Assembly: GCA_039931435.1 (NCBI GenBank)
Contig: JBDTRY010000048.1
Location: forward strand, 1-19,851
From: JBDTRY01 sp039931435
Lineage (GTDB): Bacteria > Acidobacteriota > Thermoanaerobaculia > Gp7-AA8
Length of the DNA stretch: 19,851 nt
Direction: 5' to 3'
The translations under genes were made by a program, and so were the position numbers. A model generated the notes under the pieces. That model had not been told where the DNA came from, did no database searches, and worked only from the letters and a program-made list of their open reading frames with translations. Positions 1 to 7,112 of this stretch are shown one piece after another. Within the stretch, counting starts at the first letter, position 1. Each line of letters starts with the position of its first letter.

Positions 1-321
1 CCACCATCGCGCATCGGAGTGACGGCATCCTGCCGTCTGGATCGGCGGCTTCCAGTTGCCAGAATACCGGGGTGGGCGGCGCGGGACGCCGCCCTTCCAG
101 ACGCCTGGAAGGCGTCGCTCCGATCGGGCCACCGTCGCGCATCGGAGTGACGGCATCCTGCCGTCTGGATCGGCGGCTTCCAGTTGCCAGAATACCGGGG
201 TGGGCGGCGCGGGACGCCGCCCTTCCAGACGCCTGGAAGGCGTCGCTCCGATCGGGCCACCGTCGCGCATCAAAGTGACGGCATCCTTGCCGCCCGGTCC
301 GGCGGCTACCAGCCGCCGGGA
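1..321. repeat. 128-bp tandem repeat, two full copies and one degraded copy
   Basis: The unit begins at 1, 129 and 257, giving an exact 128-base period. Copies 1 and 2 differ only near their starts (CCACCATCG against CCACCGTCG). Copy 3 keeps about the first 40 bases with changes and then diverges into a different hairpin before the stop codon at 322. Each unit contains nested dyads: GACGGCA/TGCCGTC (21-27 with 31-37), GGGCGGCG/CGCCGCCC (74-81 with 87-94), CCTTCCAG/CTGGAAGG (93-100 with 105-112), and an outer pairing of 13-24 with 113-124 (12 pairs with one G-U). The array probably continues left of the window. Open frames across it are by-products of the repeat and have no protein-like features. 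No other content is seen in this gene-free stretch. Confidence 0.9.
299..319 (-). terminator. Possible terminator hairpin directly after the phosphoesterase stop
   Basis: A perfect 9-bp stem (299-307 with 311-319, CCGGCGGCT/AGCCGCCGG) with a 3-base loop lies three bases past the stop codon of the last gene of the operon. No T-run follows on the minus strand, so a classical intrinsic terminator is not shown; the position is the main argument. Confidence 0.4.
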
Positions 322-2721
322 TCAGTTCCGCCCTTCCAGGACCTGCGCCGGGGCGCGGCTGATTCCCGGATACGGCGCTGCTCCCTTGATCATCGCCCAG
401 AGAATCCGATTGAAGGCATCCTCATCGGCGCGGTCTTCCTGCGACAGATCGAGCCGGGCCGAACCCTTGGCCGCCGGCGTATTCTCCGGATTCTTCTCCT
501 GCAGATCGACAGAGGATGTCAGCACGTCGTATGGCTTGAGGTTTGGACGTTCCGCGAAGATTGCAGTGAGCGGACGTCCGAAGTGATCGAACTGGGACAT
601 GGAATCAAGTCCGAGGATCTTCTCCATGGTGGCCACAACGTCACTGGTATTCACGAAGCGATGATTGACGCCCCCGCGATTCCAGGCTGAGATGGCCAGC
701 ATCACCGAGCGGTGAGAGTCGACGTGATCAGGACCGTTCTGAGCATCGTCCTCGAGGACAAAAATGATCGTGTCCTTCCAGTACTGCGAATGCGAAACGG
801 CGGCGACGAGGCGTCCCAGCGCCACGTCGTTGTCGGCCATGTAGGCCCGAGGTGTTGGTTTGCCTGCCGAGCCGCCAGAGGTATGGTCGTTGGGCAGGCG
901 CATGATTTCCAGTTGCGGAAGATTTCCGTCGCGCACGTAGTGCTCGAATTCCGACATCCACACATCCATTCGTTTCTGATCGGGAATGGAGAGGTCGTAA
1001 CCTGGGTATTCACGCGAGGTCACAGCATCCAGAGCGTGTCTCGTGGCAAGCCATTCATAGGACTCGCTGCCCTCAATTTTTTCAGGAGTGACGAACTCAC
1101 CATAGTTGCGCATGGTGACGTGCCTGGCCAGGGCCTTGTTCCAGAGATAGCCCTCCGCGGGGGCGTTGACGTCGTCGTTTTCATCCACGACGCGGTCGCG
1201 GTTCGATCCCTCGAAGTCATACCCACGCCCCCGGCTGCTGTAAGCCGAGGGAACTGTCTTCTCCAGATACTCGGTGGCGTACGCTGCCGTCGACCAGTTG
1301 TGCCCGTCCGCGCTGACTTCGGCATTCACGAAAAAGCGATCGAAGAGTCCGAAGCGGCCCGCCAGCGCGTGATGATTCGGCGTCACGTCCCGCGGAAAGA
1401 ACACCAGGGATGCGTCGCCATCGCCTTCGGCCATGTCCCCCAGAATCTGATCGTAGGTCCGATTTTCCTTGATGACATAAATGACGTGCTTGAACGGCGG
1501 AAGACCCGAGGAGACGGACGGTTGATTCCATCGATTGGCGGCGGTCACTCGCTTCGACCAGCCCTCGAGTTGCACGCGGGCGTTGCCGGTTGGGAGCACG
1601 GCGAGCGAGCCACGAATCTGCCCGAGCGTGTAGTCCCCCGAGGCTGGAGGAGTGCGCTTGCCCGGCTGAGGCAGTCCGGGGTTTGGAGCCGTTCCTTTCC
1701 CTTTACCGCTGAGGACGAGGAGATTGTTCCCGCTCACGGCGACACCGGTCGGATACCAGTCAGTGGGAATGCGTCCGATCAGTCTCTGACTCTGATTCTT
1801 CTCCAATGCGAAGACGGCTACGGCGTTGTTATCCGCCTCTGCGACATAAAGCGTTTTCTCATCGGAGGACAGGGCCAGAGCGTTCGGCGTGCTCCCCTCG
1901 GCCGGTCCATACGGCGCACGATCGGCAAGTACGGAGACGACCGCTGCGCGCTTGGTATCGATGACGGCGATACGGTCGGTACTCGACGAAGTGACGAAAA
2001 GACGGGATCCGTCGCCATTGAGAAGGAGCGCCGACGGATGGCGAACCGCATCGATCCTCCCGACGCGCTGTAACCATCGATCCGTACCGATCTGAAACTC
2101 GTCGATGACACGATCTCCCCACGCCGAGACGAACACGTGCCCGTCGCCTGACACCGCCACACCATAGGGATAGCGATCGGTCTGCAGTCGCTGCAGAATT
2201 TTCCCGCTTCCGGTGTCGACGACCGCGAGTGTGTCGCCAAGATTCTCGGCTACCAACAGCAGGTTCCCGTCGGGCGAGAAAGCGATCCCGGCCGGATAGC
2301 TCGTCCCTTTTTTCTCGTCATCATCGAGAGACATGGTCTTGTCCAGAGTGGCCCGACCATCGGCCCAGCGATAGCGGTGAACGACATCGTCAAATCCTCC
2401 CGAGGTCCAGAGGGTCTTCCCGTCGGGAGAAAAGGCGATTCCAATAAAGGCGGCCGGCTGGGAGATGGTCTGCACCACTGCCCTGCTTTCGAGATCGACG
2501 ATCTGCACTCCCTGCTCACGCCAGCCGTTGAGCAGAATGGCCACGTATTTGCCTGCCGGCGCGGAGACCATGGCCAACGGAAAGCTGCCGACATCCAGGG
2601 AGGAAACGGCCGGATCCAGCTTCACGCCGGTGGGGAGTTGACCAACTGAATCCGCCGCATTGAGGGCTGCTGGAATTGTGAAATTGAGAATCGCCAACAG
2701 CAGGGACATAAAACCCTTCAT
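322..2721 (-). CDS. Secreted YncE-type beta-propeller / phosphoesterase (PF04185-type) fusion protein
   Basis: The 799-residue product starts with a signal peptide (MKGFMSLLLAILNF..., cleavage near AALNAADS), so it should act in the periplasm or outside the cell. Residues about 30-350 hold YVTN/YncE-like beta-propeller repeats (IAFSPDGKTLW, IAFSPDGNLLLVAENLGD, ALSSDEKTLYVAEADN). From about 410 onward it resembles the phosphoesterase family that includes phospholipase C and acid phosphatase AcpA: ENRTYDQ at 419-425, VSADGHNWS, NDHTSGG from 611, and EDDAQNGPDHVDSHR from 657, the likely metal-binding and catalytic segments. The DLSQEDRADEDAFNRILW tail is usual for this fusion. The ATG overlaps the stop of the RR-PP2C gene (ATGA, 2718-2721) and has an AAGGAG ribosome site, so it is translationally coupled and is the last gene of the operon. 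The substrate is unknown; phosphodiester lipid or phosphomonoester are both possible. Confidence 0.9.
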   Translation of the reverse strand: MKGFMSLLLAILNFTIPAALNAADSVGQLPTGVKLDPAVSSLDVGSFPLAMVSAPAGKYVAILLNGWREQGVQIVDLESRAVVQTISQPAAFIGIAFSPDGKTLWTSGGFDDVVHRYRWADGRATLDKTMSLDDDEKKGTSYPAGIAFSPDGNLLLVAENLGDTLAVVDTGSGKILQRLQTDRYPYGVAVSGDGHVFVSAWGDRVIDEFQIGTDRWLQRVGRIDAVRHPSALLLNGDGSRLFVTSSSTDRIAVIDTKRAAVVSVLADRAPYGPAEGSTPNALALSSDEKTLYVAEADNNAVAVFALEKNQSQRLIGRIPTDWYPTGVAVSGNNLLVLSGKGKGTAPNPGLPQPGKRTPPASGDYTLGQIRGSLAVLPTGNARVQLEGWSKRVTAANRWNQPSVSSGLPPFKHVIYVIKENRTYDQILGDMAEGDGDASLVFFPRDVTPNHHALAGRFGLFDRFFVNAEVSADGHNWSTAAYATEYLEKTVPSAYSSRGRGYDFEGSNRDRVVDENDDVNAPAEGYLWNKALARHVTMRNYGEFVTPEKIEGSESYEWLATRHALDAVTSREYPGYDLSIPDQKRMDVWMSEFEHYVRDGNLPQLEIMRLPNDHTSGGSAGKPTPRAYMADNDVALGRLVAAVSHSQYWKDTIIFVLEDDAQNGPDHVDSHRSVMLAISAWNRGGVNHRFVNTSDVVATMEKILGLDSMSQFDHFGRPLTAIFAERPNLKPYDVLTSSVDLQEKNPENTPAAKGSARLDLSQEDRADEDAFNRILWAMIKGAAPYPGISRAPAQVLEGRN

Positions 2722-3932
2722 CGGAGCTCCTTTCCGGCTGCAGATCCCGTTCGCACGGCGAGAATGGTGATGTCGTCGGATCGCTCTGTCTCTCCGATGT
2801 GCGCGCGCACCGATCCGTCGAGCGCCTCAACCAGTTCAGCGGCTGAACTCCACGAATGCTCGACGAGTTCGACCAGCCGCGACTCACCGTAGAACTCCCG
2901 GCCCGGCCCTCGGGCTTCGGTGACGCCATCGGTATAAGCGAGAAGGATGTCCCGTTCCTCCAGGATCATCTCAGCGACGGTGAAATTCGATCCGGGAAGG
3001 AGACCAAGCGCCGGACCGGTGGGAGCCAGCCGATCGACGATTTCGCCGCGGCGAATGAGCAGAGGAGAGTCATGACCTCCATTGACGTAGGCGAGATGAC
3101 CGCTCCCGGGATCGATGGTTGCGAAAAAAACGGTAGCGAACATGTTCGAGCTCCCGTGCGTTTCGGCAATGTAATTGTTCGTCAACTCCATGGTTCGCAA
3201 CAGAACAGTTTCCGTATCCGCATTCGAGACGCTCTGCTCGCCTGAAATCGCACGGATCAAGGTGCGAAACAAGGCCATGAACAGAGCGGCACCTACTCCC
3301 TTGTCACAGACGTCGGCAACGACCAGCGCCATCCGTCCGTCGCTCAGGGCAAAAGCATCGTAAAAATCTCCGGCCACCTGGCGGGCCGGCGTGAAAGCGG
3401 CAGCGATTTCCAGCGTTTCCGAGAAAGGAATGCGTTCGGGAAAGAAGCTGCTCTGAATTTTTCGACCGATCTCCAGTTCCCTCTCCATACTCAGGGCATA
3501 GAGGCGCTCCCGGTCGCGCAGGCGCTTTTTCTCGAGCGAGGCGTCGACCCGCGCTTTGAGGATGACGGGATTGAAAGGCTTCGGCAGATAATCGTCAGCA
3601 CCGAGCTCGATGCAGCGCACCACGCTCGCAGTTTCTTCGCTGGCGGAAATCATCACCACCGGAATGTGGCACAGCCCGGGATCAGCCTTCAACGTCTCCA
3701 GCACCTCGAAGCCGTCCATCTCCGGCATCATGATGTCCAGCAAGACGAGGTCGAACGCTCCGGCCCTGAGCTTGTTCAGGGCATCGCGGCCGTCCACAGC
3801 CACTTCCACGAGGTGCCCGCGCTTTATCAGACGGCGAGAAAGCATGTCCCGGTTCATCTCGTTGTCGTCAACGACAAGCAGCCGCGACTGAGCGGGCGGG
3901 TCACTGATCAGATACTGCTCCGATATGCTCAT
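2718..3932 (-). CDS. Response regulator fused to SpoIIE/PP2C-type phosphatase (RsbU-like)
   Basis: This 404-residue cytoplasmic protein has an N-terminal receiver: acidic pair D22/D23, phospho-acceptor D66 (LLDIMMPEMDG), S96 and K118 (LPKPF). A helical linker (about 125-160, with ELEIGRKIQSSFFPE) leads to a SpoIIE/PP2C phosphatase with the metal-ligand motifs GDFYD (188-192), ADVCDKG (206-212), YTDGVTEA and a terminal DDIT. The catalytic acidic residues appear intact, so active Ser/Thr phosphatase activity is expected, normally towards a phosphorylated STAS antagonist. Phosphorylation of D66 by one of the operon's kinases would control it. It overlaps the genes on both sides by ATGA (3929-3932 upstream, 2718-2721 downstream). 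The domain order matches RssB of E. coli, whose PP2C domain has lost catalysis; this one looks competent. Confidence 0.93.
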   Translation of the reverse strand: MSISEQYLISDPPAQSRLLVVDDNEMNRDMLSRRLIKRGHLVEVAVDGRDALNKLRAGAFDLVLLDIMMPEMDGFEVLETLKADPGLCHIPVVMISASEETASVVRCIELGADDYLPKPFNPVILKARVDASLEKKRLRDRERLYALSMERELEIGRKIQSSFFPERIPFSETLEIAAAFTPARQVAGDFYDAFALSDGRMALVVADVCDKGVGAALFMALFRTLIRAISGEQSVSNADTETVLLRTMELTNNYIAETHGSSNMFATVFFATIDPGSGHLAYVNGGHDSPLLIRRGEIVDRLAPTGPALGLLPGSNFTVAEMILEERDILLAYTDGVTEARGPGREFYGESRLVELVEHSWSSAAELVEALDGSVRAHIGETERSDDITILAVRTGSAAGKELR

Positions 3933-4849
3933 TCGCCGGTCACCGTTTTCTCCACCGGCGCATCCAGTAGCCGCCGCAGATAAGGCATCTGTTCCTCCGC
4001 GGCACGCTCTCCCTCTTCGATGATGTACGGAATGCGGGCGGTGTCGAACAGGCGCACTCTTTTTTTGAATTGAGGGATGATCGGGATGATTTCTGCGTGG
4101 TGCGCGATGTTGTGAAATGCGTAGGTCGACTTCAAAAGATTGTTGGTCATGATACTGCTGAGCTGGAAGGCAAAACGCGTTGGTGAGGAGATTCGCGATT
4201 GATAGGGACTCTCGAAGCCCATGGCGATGATGATGTCGCTGCCCTCGCGCATGGCCACCCCGATTGGAAGAGGGTCGGAGAGAAATCCATCCATCAGCAG
4301 CCGGTCCCCCACGGGGATGGGCGCGAAGATGAAGGGTATGGCGATGCTGGCGCGGATTGCCTGGACCAGACTTCCTTCCGACATCACCACCTGTTCTCCG
4401 TTGCGAAAATCGGTGGCGGTGATGTGCAGGGGGATTTGCGCGTCTTCGATGCGTTTCTCACCGAAAGCGTCCTTCAGCCGTGACATGATCAGAGTATCGC
4501 TTCGCATTCCGAAGCGGTCGCCAAAGCCGAAGAGCCGGGGAAAGAGAATCGAGAGCAACGCCCGGCGGTTCCTCTGGCCGGTGATTTCTTCCGTCCAGAG
4601 GCGCATGGTCATTTCCGCGGCGGTTGAACCGTCGAACCCATTTGCCATCAACGCCGCGTAGATGCTTCCGGCGCTACAACCGACAAGGCGGTCGACGGCG
4701 ATCTGCTCTCGTTTGAGAACGTTGTAAAGGCCTATGGCAGCGGCGCATTTTACGCTTCCCGCGCCGATGACCACAGCCACACTTCGTGAACGAATCCCGG
4801 TCACGCGAAAACTCCGGGCAAGGGCACTGTCACGATACGGAGAGGGCAC
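3929..4849 (-). CDS. Patatin-like phospholipase (RssA/NTE-like)
   Basis: The 306-residue product has the patatin serine nucleophile elbow GCSAGS (S59), the AIRASIAIPFIFAPI segment and the dyad aspartate in LLMDGFLSDPLP (D186), as in bacterial NTE/RssA-type lipid acyl hydrolases. The oxyanion-hole loop is unusual: VVIGAGSVKCAAAIG replaces the common GGGxxRG pattern, keeping K34 but with Cys in the last glycine position. There is no signal peptide, so it is cytoplasmic or at the inner face of the membrane. The start used is GTG at 4849, six bases after the STAS stop; a second GTG at 4804 has a better GGAG site and would give 291 residues. The 3' end overlaps the RR-PP2C start (ATGA). Patatin followed directly by a receiver-PP2C gene is the rssA-rssB arrangement. 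Confidence 0.9.
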   Translation of the reverse strand: MPSPYRDSALARSFRVTGIRSRSVAVVIGAGSVKCAAAIGLYNVLKREQIAVDRLVGCSAGSIYAALMANGFDGSTAAEMTMRLWTEEITGQRNRRALLSILFPRLFGFGDRFGMRSDTLIMSRLKDAFGEKRIEDAQIPLHITATDFRNGEQVVMSEGSLVQAIRASIAIPFIFAPIPVGDRLLMDGFLSDPLPIGVAMREGSDIIIAMGFESPYQSRISSPTRFAFQLSSIMTNNLLKSTYAFHNIAHHAEIIPIIPQFKKRVRLFDTARIPYIIEEGERAAEEQMPYLRRLLDAPVEKTVTGE

Positions 4850-4855
4850 TGCAGG

Positions 4856-5194
4856 CTATGCCGCATAGCTCGCGATTGCCGCCCGCACGTCGCCATAGAG
4901 TTTCAGGATGTTGGAGAACCCGCTCAATTGCAGAACGCGCATGACTTCAGGCCGGACCGCGGACAGCCGTATATCTCCGCCGCGCTGACGCGATTCCTTG
5001 ACCGTGGCCAGAAGCGCCCGCAGTCCTGCGCTACTGGTGTAGTCGACATCAGCAAAGTCTGCCACCAGCTTCTCCTGCCCTGCCTGAATCAGACTGCTGA
5101 GCGACGAGGTGAGATCCTCGGCCGTGAGACCGTCGACACTACCGCGAATCACAACCACCGTCACTTCGTTCTCGCTGCGAACCTCGATTTCCAA
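4856..5194 (-). CDS. STAS-domain anti-sigma factor antagonist (SpoIIAA/RsbV-like), copy near the phosphatase
   Basis: This 112-residue single STAS domain shows the hallmark VDYTSSAGLRALL; by alignment with SpoIIAA, S55 is the expected phosphorylation site (S54 adjacent). In partner switching the unphosphorylated form binds the RsbW-type kinase, and the kinase inactivates it by serine phosphorylation. It lies directly upstream of the patatin and RR-PP2C genes, so the latter is the obvious phosphatase for it. The start is TTG at 5194 with AAGGAG four bases upstream. Its counterpart at 9407-9745 shares the same length and a DYxSSxGxRAL core but differs elsewhere (RSENEVTVVVIRGSVDG here, SLEKDGVTRIVISGSLDF there), so the two are paralogues, not a recent duplication. 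Confidence 0.92.
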   Translation of the reverse strand: MEIEVRSENEVTVVVIRGSVDGLTAEDLTSSLSSLIQAGQEKLVADFADVDYTSSAGLRALLATVKESRQRGGDIRLSAVRPEVMRVLQLSGFSNILKLYGDVRAAIASYAA

Positions 5195-5271
5195 GCTGCT
5201 CCTTCTCTGCTGCGCGGGGTGCGGCCAGAATCATCGTTGCCAACCACCGCCGAAACATTCCAGTGGAGACG

Positions 5272-5637
5272 CTACCTCTGGAGCAACCGTTCCATTTTTT
5301 CCAGCAATCGCGGCATCTCGATCGGTTTGGTATCAAAGTCATCGCATCCGGCCGCCATGGCCTTCTCACGGTCATCCGAAAAGGCATGAGCGGTCAGCGC
5401 AACGATCGGAATCATTCGCGTCGATTCGGACGCTTTCAATCGCCGCGTGGCCTCCCATCCATCAATGACCGGAAGGCTCATGTCCATCAGAATGAGATCA
5501 GGGCTCTCCGATGCGGCCATAGCTAGTCCCTCCTGGCCGTCAACGGCAATCACGGTCTCGTAACCCTTCCGCTGCAGACGCCGCGAGAGCATGTCCCTGT
5601 TCATGTCGTTGTCTTCTACCACGAGAATCTTTTTCAA
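5272..5637 (-). CDS. Single-domain response regulator (CheY/DivK-like receiver)
   Basis: The 121-residue protein is one receiver domain without an output domain: ILVVEDNDMNRDMLSRRL, acceptor D52 (LILMDMSLPVIDGWE), T82 in VALTAHA and K104 in DTKPIEM. Proteins of this kind are usually phosphorylated by hybrid or orphan histidine kinases and act by protein-protein contact. The start is TTG at 5637, overlapping the TGA of the upstream histidine kinase (TTGA) with a G-rich ribosome site six bases away. A later GTG would cut off the first beta strand, so TTG is preferred. The upstream MASE2 kinase is its most likely partner. Its first 20 residues strongly resemble the receiver of the RR-PP2C protein (DNxMNRDMLSRRL in both), so the two receivers may be paralogues read by the same kinases. 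Confidence 0.93.
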   Translation of the reverse strand: MKKILVVEDNDMNRDMLSRRLQRKGYETVIAVDGQEGLAMAASESPDLILMDMSLPVIDGWEATRRLKASESTRMIPIVALTAHAFSDDREKAMAAGCDDFDTKPIEMPRLLEKMERLLQR

Positions 5638-7112
5638 CTGTTTCCCCCCGGGGTGAGGTCACCCCAGTTCACCCGGCGATGGATAGAGGTGGCCTCTCCG
5701 AATTCATTGGAGACTTCACTGGGAAGCCGCACCAGAAAGGTCGTCCATTTTCCCAGCTCGCTGGTCACGGAAAGATCGCCACCCATCATGCCGCAGAAAC
5801 GGCGGGAAAGGGCCAGTCCCAGTCCGGTCCCGCCATATTTTCGCGTCGTAGCACTGTCGGCCTGAGTGAAGGGCTCGAACACTTTCGCCAACTGCTCCGG
5901 GGTCATACCAATCCCCGTGTCGTTGACTCGAAACGTGATCCAGTTCCCGTCATCCATCGTCTCCCGTCGGACACGGAGAGAAACCGTGCCGCCATTAGTG
6001 AACTTCGCGGCATTGGAGAGTAGATTGAGAAGTACCTGCCGCAGGCGCATGGCGTCGCCCTTGAGAAAACCGACGTCGGGCTCTACGAAGATACCGAAGC
6101 GGTTTCCATTTCGTTCGACTACCGGGCCCACGGTCACGGCCACCTCCTGAACGAGGCTGGCGATGTCCAGGTTCTCGACCAGCATACCCATCTTCCCTGC
6201 CTCGATTTTCGACAGGTCGAGAACGCTGTTGATCAACTCCAGCAGATGCTTCCCGGCCGTGCGGATTTTCTGCAGGTCAGGAATCATGTCCACATGCCCG
6301 AGGTCTTCGGCTTCTTCCTCGAGCATTTCGCTGTAGCCGATAATTGCGTTCAGAGGTGTGCGCAGCTCATGGCTCATGTTCGCCAGAAATGTGGTCTTGG
6401 CCAGGCTGGCGGAGATGGCGATGTCGCTGGCGTCTTCCGCGGCCTCCCGGGCCTGCTCCGCAAACATGCGCGCCGCTTCGATTTCCATGTTCTGCTCTTC
6501 AAGCCGGAGCTTCTGCAGGCCCAGTTCCTTTCGTGCACGGACGGCCCTCCCTGTCTGCAGGTGGGAATGGAGCCCGAAGATCGTAGTGAAGATGATCAAG
6601 GAGAAGATGCCCAGTCCTGTGGTAAGCGCTGACGATTCGTCGCGAATGTTTGCGCCGACCAGTGCCACGCCGGTACCGATGCCCGCCAGGGAGGCAATCA
6701 ACCCCTTCAACCCGAATCGAACGCCACCCAGACTGAGGTTGGCAGCGTTTACCGAAGTAAGGCAGACGACGGTAGGCCAGAGGGAAAATCCCATAAGGCT
6801 GACCAGACAGCCCTGACTGAAACTGTCCACGAGCAGATTACGTAGCTCTGCTGCTTTGGAATCGCGGCTGTTGCCGGCAACGAGAAACGACACATGGGGC
6901 CAGAGCAGACCGTAGAAGATGAGAAAAGACCAGGCCACCATTCCGCTGCGTTGTTCCCGCAGGACGCTGCCCACCATGAGCATGACGATAAATGTGGCCG
7001 GAATGCGAACCACGTAGTCCAGGGAGACGATGGGATGCTTGCCCGCTGAGCCTGTTAGCGAAAAACGCTGTCGCCCCGATGGGATCGCAACCGAGGAAGC
7101 CTCAACGCCCAC
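5634..7112 (-). CDS. MASE2-domain membrane sensor histidine kinase
   Basis: From GTG at 7112 this gives 492 residues. An ATG at 7238 would add 42 Arg/Pro-rich residues read out of frame inside the upstream kinase, whereas GTG 7112 has a perfect AGGAGG six bases upstream. Residues about 33-138 match the MASE2 membrane sensor (WPHVSFLVAGNSRDSKAAELRN, LLVDSFSQGCLVSLMGF, WPTVVCLTS..N...GG), with further hydrophobic segments up to about 185. A coiled coil follows, then HisKA with H248 (SHELRTPLNAIIGYSEM) and an HATPase domain with NLLSNAAKF, DTGIGMT and GGTGLGLALS. There is no attached receiver; the coupled single-domain regulator downstream (TTGA overlap) is the natural partner. The MASE2 ligand is unknown. 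MASE2 is better known from diguanylate cyclases than from histidine kinases. Confidence 0.9.
   Translation of the reverse strand: MGVEASSVAIPSGRQRFSLTGSAGKHPIVSLDYVVRIPATFIVMLMVGSVLREQRSGMVAWSFLIFYGLLWPHVSFLVAGNSRDSKAAELRNLLVDSFSQGCLVSLMGFSLWPTVVCLTSVNAANLSLGGVRFGLKGLIASLAGIGTGVALVGANIRDESSALTTGLGIFSLIIFTTIFGLHSHLQTGRAVRARKELGLQKLRLEEQNMEIEAARMFAEQAREAAEDASDIAISASLAKTTFLANMSHELRTPLNAIIGYSEMLEEEAEDLGHVDMIPDLQKIRTAGKHLLELINSVLDLSKIEAGKMGMLVENLDIASLVQEVAVTVGPVVERNGNRFGIFVEPDVGFLKGDAMRLRQVLLNLLSNAAKFTNGGTVSLRVRRETMDDGNWITFRVNDTGIGMTPEQLAKVFEPFTQADSATTRKYGGTGLGLALSRRFCGMMGGDLSVTSELGKWTTFLVRLPSEVSNEFGEATSIHRRVNWGDLTPGGNS

Noticed and set aside
1..321. CRISPR array or coding repeat
   Set aside because: The repeats are directly abutting 128-base units without spacers, and no cas gene is near. 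The open frames across them are repeated low-complexity sequence.
712..2073. Long plus-strand open frame (453 codons) opposite the phosphoesterase
   Set aside because: It is antisense to a strongly recognised gene, lacks known motifs or a ribosome site, and has shadow-like Arg/Gly/His-rich composition.
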